DNA of 64,000 nt from Hygrophila difformis (lineage: Eukaryota > Streptophyta > Magnoliopsida > Lamiales > Acanthaceae). This document shows positions 40,274-51,737 of this stretch, piece by piece (the first letter of the stretch is position 1; each line of letters starts with the position of its first letter). Both the position numbers and the translations under genes were made by a program. The notes beneath the pieces were generated by a model that saw only the letters and a program-made list of their open reading frames with translations, was not told the origin of the DNA and did not search any database. The stretch is from the NCBI GenBank assembly GCA_030278955.1, contig JAOANR010000006.1, forward strand, positions 6,342,775-6,406,774, in the 5' to 3' direction.

Positions 40274-43200
40274 TCATTTCTGCATCCATTTACGATGTTC
40301 TAACTCTTTCTTTTTCCGAACAGCTTCAGAAATAGAGACCATTCTCTTGTTCGATTTCTTCCGCCCTTTACAAGTTTCTCTTTCCCTTAAATGCAAATTT
40401 GAGTAATCTGATGTACTTCCAATCTCTGCAAAAAAAAAAACAAAAACATTGAGAAACACTAATTTCAAAAAAAGCAAAAACATAAATATGTCTTTGATTA
40501 GAAATTACCCGACTCTTTGTTAATATCAATGTTGTCATACTTTGTTTTCATCAATGTCTCAAAGTCATACATAAACGATTCACAAGCATCCTCATTTCGT
40601 GACAACACAATTGCTGATTTAAAAAACAAGCCACACAATTTCCGGTATCTAGATGCTGCATTGACCACATTTGTTTCTTTTCCAACACCAACATCAACAT
40701 AACTAAGATCACATTTTGCATTCCTTGACCACCGCCGCAAAATATATTTATCTGGAATAGTATGAAACACTTTTGCTCCACTTCCTGACAGAATATCCAT
40801 AACCCTCAGAGCATGACAACATAAAATCCCTATATTCTCAAACATATTGCAACTGCATCCAATTGTACCATCATCAATGTTAACATTCACATGATCACCA
40901 ATCAACTTTGAATCTGCATCTTCTCTCTTGCAAACACGATAAATTAATGCATCTGGTTGAAGCTCAACCACATACCCAAATGACAAATCATACTCATTGT
41001 TGAAAATATTGAACACATTTGGTGTATACTTCTCAGCTATATATTTCAATAGTGGATTCATAATAAACCTGGCAGAAACTTGTCTATCATCTGCCTTAAA
41101 ATCTTCCATCCGTTCATTATCCCTCCTTGACTCCACAACCCTTTCAAAATGTGCAAAGAACTCAACATAGTTATCAACTGGCCTTAAGAACCTGTGAAAT
41201 GTCAACACAATATGGGGATGTGAAAATCAAATTCTCAACTACATAAAGCAAACACACATCGCTGAAATAAATAGAACCCTCTCGCTGATCAAAACAGTAT
41301 TGCCTCGCTGAAAATAACTATTCAACTATCGCTGAAAACGAAATTTATTCATACCGTTTCACAACTGAGTTAAAAGATTCACTTAGCTGAGTAGTCCTCA
41401 TTCCTGCAGTAAAATGATTTTTAACCCAAGCAGCGGACCATTGACTTCTCAAATTATAAGTAGTCGACAACCACCTATGTTCAGATTGTGAGAAACAAGT
41501 TGATAGCATGTATTCCCATTCCACCTCAAATTCCATCTCTGTCCTCACATCATATACCAAATGATGAAATAGCTTATCAAACCTAAAAAAATGAGTTCAA
41601 CATGTACATATCAATATCCAAATCGAAAAAACAATTGAAAGTAAAAATAACTAAATATTTACATTGGTGTGTACAGTTGACTCAATTTTTTTTTCGCATT
41701 TTCTATAATGTGCCAACTGCATAAAGCATGATAGGTATTAGGCAAAATTTTCCTAATTGCCGGTGCCATCGCACAATCTTGATCTGTGAAAATCGTTTGA
41801 GGTGCCTTATCCCCCATACACTTCAAAAATGTTTTAAATAGCCACTCAAATGATCTTTGAGTTTCATCAAGCATCAATGCAGCTCCAAAAATAGAAGTCT
41901 GTCGGTGATGATTGAATCCAACAAAACAGCTAATGGTCTGTAATTTTTATTTGTCCGATACGTTGTATCAAAGGTCACACTATCACCAAAAGCTTGATAA
42001 TCCATCCTCATTTCAGCATCTGACCAAAAGATATTTGTAATTCTCTCATCATCATCCAGATCATACTCATGGAAGAAAAATGGATTACTGACACATTTCT
42101 CAGAGAAATACTTCAATACAACACCAGCATCCCCTACTTTTAAATTTCTTTGCCGCCTTCTAACAAGTGCATTCTTCAAATCGTCCTTTAAAAATCCTAC
42201 AAGTCCACTACCTCCAGCACCCATACTCAACAAGTCATACGATGACTTCAATGACAATCCAACTTCTTCATGTATACCAGCAACAACACTGTGTAACTCA
42301 TCAACTCTTCTATTCGATTTCAACATATGCTTCCTTGATGGTCCATGCAGATCATGATTATGATCACCACAGAAAAACACAACTCTATAAACTTTTTCAT
42401 CAGTTTTATAATGTAACATCACCTTTGCTTCACAACCAGTTCGGGTTTCATCACTCCTACGAAATTTCAGACTCTTAGAACGACAAGATGAATCACTATC
42501 CAACAAACAACCACGACGAAAACCTTCCTTATTGCACGCATATTGTAAATAGAACAATCTATCAACTTCATGTGGCTTTGGTCTCTCATACATTTTCCTT
42601 ACCGAGAAACCTAAACTATGAGCATAATCACAATAAAACCTAAACGCATCATCAGCTGTAACAAAACTTAACTCACTCCAATTTATGTTGCCTGTGAAGA
42701 AATAAACAAAGAATTCCCATTAAAATAATAAATACACGTAGCTGACATAAACCATCGCTTAAAATGCTTAACGTCCATCGCTGAAAATGCTAGACAGTTC
42801 TCGCTGAAAAAGCTAGAAATGCATCGCTGAAAATGCTAGGCATGCATCGATGAAAATATAATGGTTCTATCCCTCATAATCACATGTACAAACGTTTTGA
42901 CGCTTAAATGAACATATAGATATGAAACTTCAGAAAACACAAAAAAAAAGAAACATATCAAAAGAAGAACTCAAAAACGCTAGACAGTTATCGCTGAAAA
43001 TGCTAGTGATGCATCGCTGAAAATGCTAAGCGTACATCGCTGAAAATATAATGGTTCTGTCCCTCATAATCACATGTGCAAACGTTTTGACGCTTAAATG
43101 AACATATAGATATGAAACTTCAGAAAACACAAAAAAAGAGAAACATATCAAAAGAAGAACTCAAAACTCAAAAAACATACATAAAATCAAAAACGACGAT

Positions 43201-43309
43201 CTGCGATAAAAATACTCAAAATTCGAAAATGCTAAAAAGTACCATTGGACGCAGAACTCGAATCTGAAAACGTTGCCGACGCATTCAACGACATGCTAAT
43301 CGCATTCAT
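40274..43309 (-). CDS. MURA-type transposase with FAR1 N-terminus, one frameshift
   Basis: Five exons: ~43309-43243, 42691-41663, 41582-41355, 41191-40509, 40435-40274. After a short first exon comes the FAR1-type zinc domain (exon 2 start; TGCEAKVMLHY, FFCGDHNHDL). The MULE DDE core follows: Asp in DSVTFDTTYRTNK, Asp in TDQDCAMAPAI, CSWHIIENAKKKL, and SESFNSVVKR. Then comes a SWIM zinc finger (GCSCNMFENIGILCCH) and IPDKYILRRWSR. Length would be ~720 residues. One base is missing at about 41919-41925, between RPLAVL and MLDETQRSF, so the product as written is truncated before the second catalytic Asp. The introns, especially the first (42692-43242), carry ATCGCTGAAAA motifs. It would bind element ends in the nucleus and cut and paste. 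Confidence 0.85.
42692..43242. repeat. Motif-rich duplicated intron 1 of the transposase
   Basis: A ~210-bp unit is present twice (about 42755-42960 and 42965-43165). Each holds three TCGCTGAA motifs followed by TCCCTCATAATCACATGT and CGCTTAAATGAACATATAG. All motifs are in the same orientation. Confidence 0.85.
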
Positions 43310-43625
43310 AATTGCCAACAACTTCCTCACACCGCCGCAACACGTACAGAGCAAACAAAACACAGAAGAGAACTTGTCACCAAAAAAAAAACAGAAGAGA
43401 ACTCGGAAATCCAAAGAATACGACGTCCAACGGCGAACAATATGGCAAATATATGAAATTACTTTTCTACCCTTAGAGTTAATCTCAATCGTCGATTTTT
43501 AAAGACAATCAACGGCTGTAAATGCCCACAGCACATTAAGTCAAAAAGGGTGATTGCACCCTAACGAAATTGATAAATGAACAATACCCATTAATCAACA
43601 GTAGTAAATAAAAAAATGAAGGGAG

Positions 43626-44392
43626 TATTTTTTAAATACATGGTATATAATTAAAAATTTTATGCATTTAAAAGGATACGATATTAAATCATAAGATGGT
43701 AACGATCAAGGCCACGCATGAGTGCGTGGTCACTACCCTAGCAGGGCGGCCTCACTCGCTAGCGCGTGGCCAACTACCACCGCCTTGAAATTGTATGAAT
43801 GACATCCAGCGCAGCGCGTGCGATTAAAATCGGTGGGAGCCGCCCGACAATTGCAATCCACACGGGCTTTAGAGAGAGAAATAAATCATTTTTTTTTCTA
43901 GAGAGAGAAAGAGAAAGAGCGAGTGGAGTTCGGATCGAAGAACAGCGGGCGGGCGGGCGAGCGAACCAACCAACGTCCTCACGCCTCCTCCATTTCTTCT
44001 CTTCTGCCCTCAAACCCTAGATTTCGTAAATCTTTCTCTTTCTGCTTTTCTCGCTACTGTTTGTCTTTAAATATTTTTGGGTTTTTTAAATCGCATATGG
44101 TATGCGGATCCGATGCTTTCCCCCCTTTTCCCCCATGTTTGCCGTAAAAGATTGGATCTGCCTGAAAGCATATGTGTGCAAAAGGATATGAGTTTTCTTG
44201 TTAAATTTTGGATCCAACTTTTCGTCTACTTCTATTGATAGTGATTATTGTTTCCGTTTCTTTGGATGTGGTTTTGTTCATTTCTAGGGTTTTTGGAACC
44301 CTAGTTTTGTCAGACGCCGGGAGTCTATGGATACTGGAGGGCTGATTTGAGAAATCGGAAGGATTGAATTGAGGTATTGGCCATAAAAGTGT
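43626..44392 (+). promoter_or_regulatory. Promoter and 5' UTR region of the GTE gene
   Basis: Only 767 bp separate the MITE end from the GTE start codon. A GC-rich palindrome-like stretch around GGCCACGCATGAGTGCGTGG is at about 43710-43730, and AGAGAGAG leader sequence at 43868-43920. I saw no TATA box with confidence. The nested MITE and MULE insertion therefore lies immediately upstream of this gene. Confidence 0.5.
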
Positions 44393-47277
44393 ATGGATTC
44401 GGAGACTGTAGAGGATTCTAGCGAGGATTTCATTTCTAGGAGGAGTCTGCAGACGGAAAATTATAAAGTTTATACCCGAAGGACAAAAAAGAGAGCCCAT
44501 AAATCCTCCAATAATAACGATACTGCCACTACTACTTGCTCCACTGCTGACCTCACATCTGCCGTCCCTTCCACCTCCGTTGCAAATCTTACTTGCTCAG
44601 TCACCGAGAATCCCTCCGCCGTTGCTGTCTCTGAGATACCCAATTATTGTGACACTGCTTCGTCTCCTCCGGTTACCATACATGACAATATCGAGGCAGC
44701 CTCACCTGACCGAACTGTTGGGGTCCCTGTGGAGCGACGGTCGCCGGAAGCTGGAGCGACAAAAGATGGGAACTCTCATCAACCGCCTACTCAGGAACCG
44801 GTTCTCCAACACGACCCTTTTGACAAGGATGCAGATTCTTCTGCCCAGCAGCTACGAGAAGAGATGCCCTCATTGTTGGAGGATAAAAACGCAGCCCAGA
44901 ATCATGTGCCTCAAGAATATGGGAACCAAACTACGGAGCATTCTGTTGTTGGTGAGGCCAAGAATTCGGAAGAACCACCAGCTGTTCTTTGTGCAAATGA
45001 ATCACTGCAGGTGAGTGATGACAGGCCACCAAGTTCGGGGGATGGGTCACAATTGGCTTGTGGAAATGATCTGCCAGCTGGCCAAGAAGTTACAGCATCA
45101 GATCTGACTACTGGAAATGGCAAAGACATAGTTTTAGGTTCAACTCAAGTCCCAGAAGGTCATGCACCAGCAATTACTAATGGAGTGGCAACGCCACTGG
45201 TGACATCTACTGTTAATGATAGGATTAGAATCTGCTTACAGAAAGCAACCTTGAAGGATGATATTAAGGAGCTTAGGAAGAAGCTAGAGTTAGAGCTTAC
45301 TCAGGTTAGGAGATTAGTTACTCAGTTTGAATCCAAGGAGGCTCGGCTTGCTGCATATAATACTCCAATTAACAAAAGTAATCTTAGCATTAATAGCAGT
45401 TATATGGGGCCTGAGAGTGCTAATATTGGTCAACCTCAACCTCAGAATTCTCAAATTGATGTGATAAACAGGAGGGTACTGTTGAGAATGAGTTCAGAGA
45501 TAAATGTCATGAAGCACCACATAACCAGGCCTACTGCATTAGCGAGAGTTAGTTCTGATGTGGGTGCTGCACGGAATCTAGAACCAAGGCCATACAGTCG
45601 ACAGCTCAGTGTTGCATTAATGGAGAACAGTGATCAGGGTATTGAGAAGGAGAAACGGACACCAAAAGCGAATCAATATTACAGGAATTCAGAGTTCCTT
45701 TTGGGAAAGGACAGACTGCCTCCTGAAAATACCAAGAGGTTCAAATCAAACAATGGGAGAAAACACAGCAGAGGAACAGCGCATACATTTGGCTTTGGGT
45801 TTGGCAAAATCGGGAGTCGCTTGTTTAAGAGCTGTGGTAAATTACTGCATCGATTAATGAATCACAAGTTTAGTTGGGTGTTTAATGAGCCAGTAGATGC
45901 CAAGGCCCTGGGATTGATTGATTACCATGACATCATTAAGCATCCTATGGATTTGGGTACAATTAAAACTAGGCTGGCAGAAGATTGGTACAAGTCTCCT
46001 GGTGAATTTGCTGAGGATGTGAGACTTGTTTTTCGCAATGCAATGACATATAATCCAAAGGGGCAGGATGTCCACCATATGGCTGAAAAATTATTGCAGA
46101 TCTTTGAAGAGAGATGGGTGGCTATCGAGACTGAGTATAATGCTTACTGGAAATACTACCAGGACGGGGGGTTGCGCACTCCTCCTTCCAGAAAGGCTCC
46201 CCCTCCTCAGTCTCATTTATTTAAAGCTGCATCCCCAGTTCCTCTTTTCTTGCCGGCTACTGCCCATGGTCGTGCATATGTGCCTACTGCTTCTATTCCA
46301 TTGGGTTCTGCTTCAAAGATGTGGTCTTCAGATAGATCTGAGCCAATGACCACCTCTATGGTTGTTGATCCCAAAATTCAACGAGCTCATTTTGGCAGAA
46401 CCCCTGTTCCAAAGAAACCTAAAGCAAAGGATCCCAATAAAAGGGACATGACTTATGATGAGAAGCAAAGACTCAGCACAAATCTTCAGGGCTTACCTCC
46501 TGAAAAGCTTGATGCTGTAGTTCAGATCATGCAGAGAAGGAATGCCACAGTTTCTCAGCATGGCGATGAGGTTGAAGTAGACATTGACAGTGTTGATGCT
46601 GAAACTCTATGGGAGCTTGATAGGTTCATTACCAATTACAAGAAGAGCTTGAGCAAGAACAAAAGGAAAGCTGAACTCGCACTTCAGGCAAGAATGGCAT
46701 CAAACCAAAATATTCAGTTGATGGTAAGGGTTGGAAATGTTCCCTTTGTCATTTAATATGCATGCTGTGGTACGTTTTGTTGTGGCTTGGTTCAAATGCA
46801 TTTAATCATGTTCCCCCAACTTGCAGAACTCCGCTCCTGCTGTATCAGAGGCACAGATGGAAATTCAAGCAGGTATTGATCTGTGAATCTTGTGTACTGT
46901 GTTTTGTGTTGTGAAAAAAATTGCTTAACAATTGATTTCTTTGTGAAAAGCAATTGAGAAGAGAACCCCTCCTCCAGCTGAAGGTGAAAAACAGGGAGAT
47001 GACAGGAGTGGATCCAGCAGTTCAAACAGTTCAAGCAGTGATTCGGGATCATCTTCAAGTGGTATGCAATTATTCTTTGCCTACTAAGTCTGCTTGGCTT
47101 ATAACGTTTTCTGTTGCTTTAAACAGGCTATCCTTTTTTTTTTAATCTATTATTGTTGATATATCTTTGACTTTTATCTGGAAGGCAATTAATTTTTGAA
47201 TTTTGGTGCTAACAGATTCAGATAGTGAAAGTTCATCAGCAGATGGGTCAGATGCAGAGCATTCACCAAGGACATAA
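44393..47277 (+). CDS. GTE-type bromodomain and NET-domain (BET) transcription regulator
   Basis: Four exons (44393-46723, 46827-46872, 46951-47061, 47216-47277) give 849 residues with GT-AG borders and agreeing phases. A long Ser/Thr- and acid-rich N-terminus has a basic start (YTRRTKKRAHKSS). A coiled-coil segment is at ~277-320 (DDIKELRKKLELELTQVRRL). The bromodomain is at ~475-585, with the acetyl-lysine Asn in AMTYNPKGQDVH. The NET domain is at ~684-750 (MTYDEKQRLSTNLQGLPPEK). A Ser/Asp-rich tail ends EHSPRT. The architecture is that of plant GTE proteins, closest to GTE2/GTE4 types, nuclear readers of acetylated histones that promote transcription. The first exon is unusually long and intronless through both domains. 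No breaks seen. Confidence 0.92.
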
Positions 47278-49734
47278 AGGATATGATTTTGGTATGGAGA
47301 ATATTTTTTCACTATTGATTATAACTGTATCCTATGTGGTTCCTTCTTCCTACTTTATATTTTTGACATAATACTACATTAGGAGTGATCCATGTTACAA
47401 ATTTCACAGTTTTCAAGCTTGATCTCATTCATAGTGTAAAAGGTATCTCACCTTCTGTGCCATAATCCATGAGGTGTCACACGCCTTCCCTGAGGTGTGC
47501 TACTGGTTTGTACCATATACACCACCTCATTATGAAGTCCAGAATTTTCTCTATTTTGTTCCCTTTCAATCATTAATTGCAAGTAGCAACTTGTACCTAG
47601 TTGCTCAATTGTAAGATTTTAACCACGTCAGCAGTCCAAGTGCAAACTCTAAGAGCAAGCATGCTTGCCTTGTCCTCTTCTCAAGACTTGCTGTATCGCA
47701 CAAATGCAGTCAGGAATCCTTTTTTATGCTGTCTTTTAGACTGTGTTGTGGTCCCTTTTGCCTTTTCTTCTATATCTATCTATATTAATAACTGCTGAAT
47801 GCTGATGTATATTTATTTTTCTATATTTTGTCTAATAGTTATTACTACCTCTGCCACACAAGATGGAGTGTTTCTTCTGGGCACAAAATCGAATGCACTT
47901 GTTTACTGATAATATCTTATTTTAATGTAAAATTTATATAGATTATATATTTTAAACCTATAAATCTGACAAGAGCCAAGTTGACTATTTTTTTATTATA
48001 TGCTAGCAATAAAATGAAGTTAAAGTTAAAACAATGTATAGTGTCAAAAAAGCCAAACGTTCCATCTTACATGGGACGGAGGGAGTATTTAATTATTATT
48101 TTTTACATGTCATTATTTCAGTTATAGCTTTGGGACCTCTTAAGGATTCAAAAGAAATTCATAATATGAAATGTTTATGTTTAACTTTGTGTTAGTTTTG
48201 TGCCTCAGTGGATTTTTGGATCATGAAGTTTATGTTATGCGTGTGCATTAATATATGCTTCCAGGACCTCCTAAGGATTTCAATGAAATTCGAGAGCTGC
48301 ATGTTTATTTTCAAATTTTTGTTACATATTGTGCCTTCATGGATTTAGATTGTGAGAAGTATATTAGATATATTTATCTTATGTTTTATGTATTATGTGT
48401 GTGTATATGTGTATATTCAATTTAATAATATGCATTATCTTCCTGTGTTCACACCATGTGCCTTTTATGCCTGTAATTTGATTCATCATTTGCTAATTTA
48501 GTTCCTTCGGCTGATTTGTATAACACTGATTTTGTGTGTGTGTGTGTGTGCTGAATTTAGTTACAACTGAAAAAGAGGTTCTTCATTTCAAGCACTTGAG
48601 AATTCTTTCATTATGTCAATTTTTTCGGTCTATCACGTTATTTAATTGTTGTCCTAGAGTGATTAGAAAAACATTTTCAGTATATTATGTATGTTGCATT
48701 TATATTACATAGAATGTTCATCCTGTGCAATTACGAGTCTGGAAAACATGCAACTAGGAGTTTATAACCATCTGGTTGATGTTTATACATGCCAACACTG
48801 GTTCATTGTAAATAAAATAAACATTACTTCTGTAGTATTCATTTACTTGACTGTTCTAAAAGGGTGTGTGATTTTCATACGTTGATTTCATTTCATAGCT
48901 GTGGGCTTTGTTTTCTGAATCTTGTGAATAACATAATGACAGAAAGCGTGATATCATAATTGGACTGATGTGTATGTACTTGGTGAATATTTCAGTAATA
49001 TGCTTCTAATAGCATGTGTTCCTGTTTCAGGTCTGTGTTGGTGATCCAGAATGCTATGTCTTTTCTCTTGGATGTTTTGGTCAGACATTCCCGTCATGCC
49101 CGGAGTCGGAAGCTGCATACCTCTGATTTAAGGGAATGTCTTAGAAGAAGGTAGGTATGTAGTATGTGTGTAGTTTTGATTTGACACAAGGATGATGGGA
49201 GAATGGCAGCCATGTTTTGTATCCTCGCCTCCTGTCTTGGTACGAAGGCATTGAATTGGTAGATAGTACATATGCCTGCTAACTGTGTAGGGGTGGTAGC
49301 TGTGGATGTATTTTGTGCTTCTGCACATTGTATTATTATTAGCTTGTGCATGTATAGAGGTTAGGGATTTAGTTATATCAGGTAACTTGGGGTTTTTGCT
49401 GTTTAGGTTAGGCGTGGCACACAACACCGGTAGTGATAGTTGTATGGGTAGGACTTAGGGTAGGGAATTGCAGATATATGTCGACTGAGGCTATTATGAC
49501 AAATTGAACATTGGTGCATTGCTCAAATCTAGATGTCCGTCTATTATATTTGCACTTGAGTTTGCTTAAATCTTGATTTGGTTGGTAGTGATGGGTGATT
49601 GCAGTGGCTGGCTGCCTATTGGTTTTGCTTCACAGTTGTCACATTATTTGCGTGATTCTTTCTGTGTTTTGATTGCCCAGATGTGCATTACTTTGTACTA
49701 TGTAGAATCCAGATGGCAAAATTATAGTAAAGGA
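47278..49734. other. 3' UTR and downstream region of the GTE gene
   Basis: No second gene is seen. A possible 3'-UTR intron could run from a GGTATGG near 47292 to TGTTTCAG at about 49031, because the sequence after it looks like transcript end. It would contain the MITE at 47845-48085. This is weakly supported. Confidence 0.35.
47845..48085. mobile_element. Stowaway-like MITE, 241 bp
   Basis: Left CTACCTCTGCCACACAAGATG, right CATCTTACATGGGACGGAGGGAG (inverse), flanked by TA. Confidence 0.8.
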
Positions 49735-49945
49735 CCTATTAGAATTAGTTTGTATTTTAAAAAGACCCATTGTAAAAAACTTACAAAAAATGACCCATTT
49801 AAAGTTTGACTTTTAAACATCACCTCCACACAACTTTCCAATAATTTTATCTTTAAGTATGAGATATACTCTACAACTTGACTTTCTAATTACCAAAAAA
49901 ATCCCTTTATTTTGTAAACCCACTACAATAATTAACTTATAAAAA

Positions 49946-50215
49946 ATGAAGCAAGAAGAAATAAATTCATTAATATACGAATATGGAATATATTTACAAA
50001 CTATGGAAGAAAGAGTTGAAAATTGGAATGACATTGTTTATACTATACTCATATTTTTAACTGAATATAATCAAAAGGTATATCCCTACTCAGAAGAAAA
50101 AAAAAGTTTTTGGGACAGAATAATTTTACTAAGAATAGGATCTGGTAGTGAAAATTATAATGAAGAAATACCAGACAATTTAAGTAATTATGGTGAATAT
50201 TATTTTTCTGATTAA
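49946..50215 (+). CDS. Unknown small ORF upstream of a PBS
   Basis: 89 codons (MKQEEINSLIYEYGIYLQ start), acidic, A-rich codons. No family recognised. It is kept because its base composition and position match the other ORFs of the plus-strand fragment. Confidence 0.35.
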   Translation: MKQEEINSLIYEYGIYLQTMEERVENWNDIVYTILIFLTEYNQKVYPYSEEKKSFWDRIILLRIGSGSENYNEEIPDNLSNYGEYYFSD

Positions 50216-50277
50216 ATACAACCAGTAACACAACAAAATTAATTAAAACATTTTTATATTCCACCCCTTTAACAATT

Positions 50278-50290
50278 TGGTATCAGAGCC
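50278..50290 (+). other. tRNA-Met primer-binding site, plus-strand fragment
   Basis: TGGTATCAGAGCC is complementary to the 3' end of plant initiator tRNA-Met, used by caulimovirids and by many copia elements. It is 20 bases before the ATG at 50310. Confidence 0.75.
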
Positions 50291-50309
50291 CAGAACGATT
50301 AATCTGGAC

Positions 50310-50759
50310 ATGAGTAACCATAATAATAATGATCATATATTAAACTATCATATGTCAAGATTAAGATTAGATACTTCAGAACAACTATACCCAGAATATA
50401 TTCCAACAGCAAGATATCCTTTAGATGAAAATCAAGAAATAGATTATCCACTAAGTACGATTAATCCACTCGATACTGAAAACTATATAGTAAATAGAAA
50501 TGATGAATATGCACAAAATAACACCGAAAGCTTGATGATACAAGCAAGAATTGAAAGAGCATTTCTAAATAGGATAAGAGGATTAGAACAAAAAATAAGA
50601 CCACTTACAGAAATAAGAACCAACGATAATCGAAAATTTTTAACACCAACATTTAATCCTGATCATGAAATAAGTCAAAGAGAAATAGAAAATATGGATC
50701 AACAAATAGAAGAAAGAAAAACATACATAGACAGAAGAAGAAGAAGATTAAAGAGTTAA
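50310..50759 (+). pseudogene. Virus-like ORF, 5' part, cut by the nested element
   Basis: Starts MSNHNNNDH and codes for a charged, probably coiled-coil protein (IERAFLNRIRGLEQKIR) up to the insertion at 50752/50753, where the frame runs into a stop seven bases inside the inserted element. The rest of the frame continues at 58593 after the second copy of the 9-bp duplication, in the same phase. Function unknown. Confidence 0.6.
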
Positions 50760-50955
50760 TAACTAATTTAGGCCATAACAAGTAGACATTTCCACTTTTG
50801 AGCCATAATAAGTTTGAATTATGATTTTAGGCCATAACAAACCACTTTTGTTCAATTTTGGGCCATACAGACCTTTTAAAATAATAATTGAGCCCACCTA
50901 CTCTCCTTTATTATATTTTGACCCCTCAGTTGACTTATCAACTTTTGCCCTTTTA
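50753..50955 (+). repeat. Left terminal inverted repeat of the caulimovirid element
   Basis: Contains GGCCATAACAAG at 50772, a GAGCCATAATAAG variant at about 50801, GGCCATAACAAACC at about 50832 and GGGCCATACAGACC at about 50861: tandem subrepeats ~30 bp apart. It matches 58583-58370 read on the minus strand at roughly 70% by eye. Confidence 0.85.
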
Positions 50956-51481
50956 CACTTTGACCCCAAACTTTAGATTTTTCATTAAATTTAATCCAAT
51001 AACTGCCCATCATGCTTCCGATAATTAAATTAAGCACTAAACTTCATACCTTGGCTTTGACCGCCTTGCTGCCGGGTTTCCTAAGCTCCGGGATTTTACG
51101 GACTTCCTCCAACCACGCAGCCGCGACCAATGGTTCACCGATTCTTGGCTCCTTCAGCAACAAACAGCACAGTCCTATTTCGTTTCCTACCTTAGGACGT
51201 ATCAAGATATGAATTAAGGGTTTTTAATAATATTATCGGAGTATTTGGGATATTTGGAAGCCTGGATTTTACTGAAGAAATATTAAAAATATTATTCAAA
51301 CATTATTTCCCCTAATGGAGAAGACAGATACTTAGTTCCTCATGGAGGAAGCAAGACTCTTGGGGATGCTCCCCATAATATTACAGACACAGAAAGGAAA
51401 ATTTGCAAAAAGGAAATATTACAAATGTTTTGAAGAGTTGGGAGGATTTTTCGATGCCTTCCATCTGCTTCAAACTCCTTT

Positions 51482-51557
51482 ATTTATAGGCGCCCGCGGA
51501 CTTCAGCCCCGGATTCCAATCTTCCTCTAAATCCTTGTGACGTCACTGCGTTCGTCA
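51482..51557 (-). promoter_or_regulatory. Viral promoter: as-1-like element plus TATA box
   Basis: On the minus strand, TGACG-AACGCAG-TGACG (51557-51541) has two TGACG half sites separated by exactly 7 bases, the spacing of the as-1 element in the CaMV 35S promoter. About 50 bases downstream is CCTATAAATAAAGG (TATA, 51482-51490). Position after the transactivator gene fits the pregenomic-RNA promoter of caulimovirids. Confidence 0.7.
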
Positions 51558-51737
51558 CTTGGCCTTAATTCCCACCGGCTACATTATTGTCCTTTTTTGA
51601 ATTATTGCGTTAGGTGGCTTTTGTCAACTTTCCACCTTCTCTTGTCGGCCACTTTCTGCCAGCCACTCTGCCCTTCTTTGTCGGCTTTTAATTATGAGTG
51701 TTGCCGACACCTCTTTTTCTTTTACATCCAGCTAATC

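Larger units (their letters stand above)
31670..43572 (-). mobile_element. 11.9-kb Mutator-like element with Ulp1-like protease and dispersed motif
   Basis: A perfect 10-bp duplication ATAAATGAAC flanks the element (31660-31669 and 43573-43582). The ends share a short imperfect inverted repeat: GTTATGGTGCGATTG at the left (about 31678) and, inverted, GTTAGGGTGCAATCA at the right, each 7 bases in from the end. There are no long TIRs. Minus-strand genes: MURA/FAR1 transposase (40274-43309), Ulp1-like protease (35870-39696), coiled-coil protein (35109-35702) and a 181-residue protein (33240-34278). Noncoding parts are full of TTTTCAGCGAT or its complement. Large MULEs lacking long TIRs and carrying Ulp1-like genes or extra ORFs are known (Kaonashi-type, VANDAL). 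Assignment to either is inference. Confidence 0.9.
31455..43625. mobile_element. Stowaway MITE split by the 11.9-kb MULE
   Basis: The left part, 31455-31669, starts CTTCCTCCGTTTTTT after TA. The right part, 43583-43625, ends ATGAAGGGAG before TA. Without the insert and one copy of its duplication the MITE is 258 bp, equal to the 259-262 bp copies in this window, and its sequence around the insertion matches 18186-18445 (ATGAAC before the break). This fixes the MULE as the younger insertion. Confidence 0.85.

Noticed and set aside
43245..43502. 85-codon plus-strand ORF at the right end of the MULE
   Set aside because: Overlaps the transposase first exon on the other strand; no recognisable domain.
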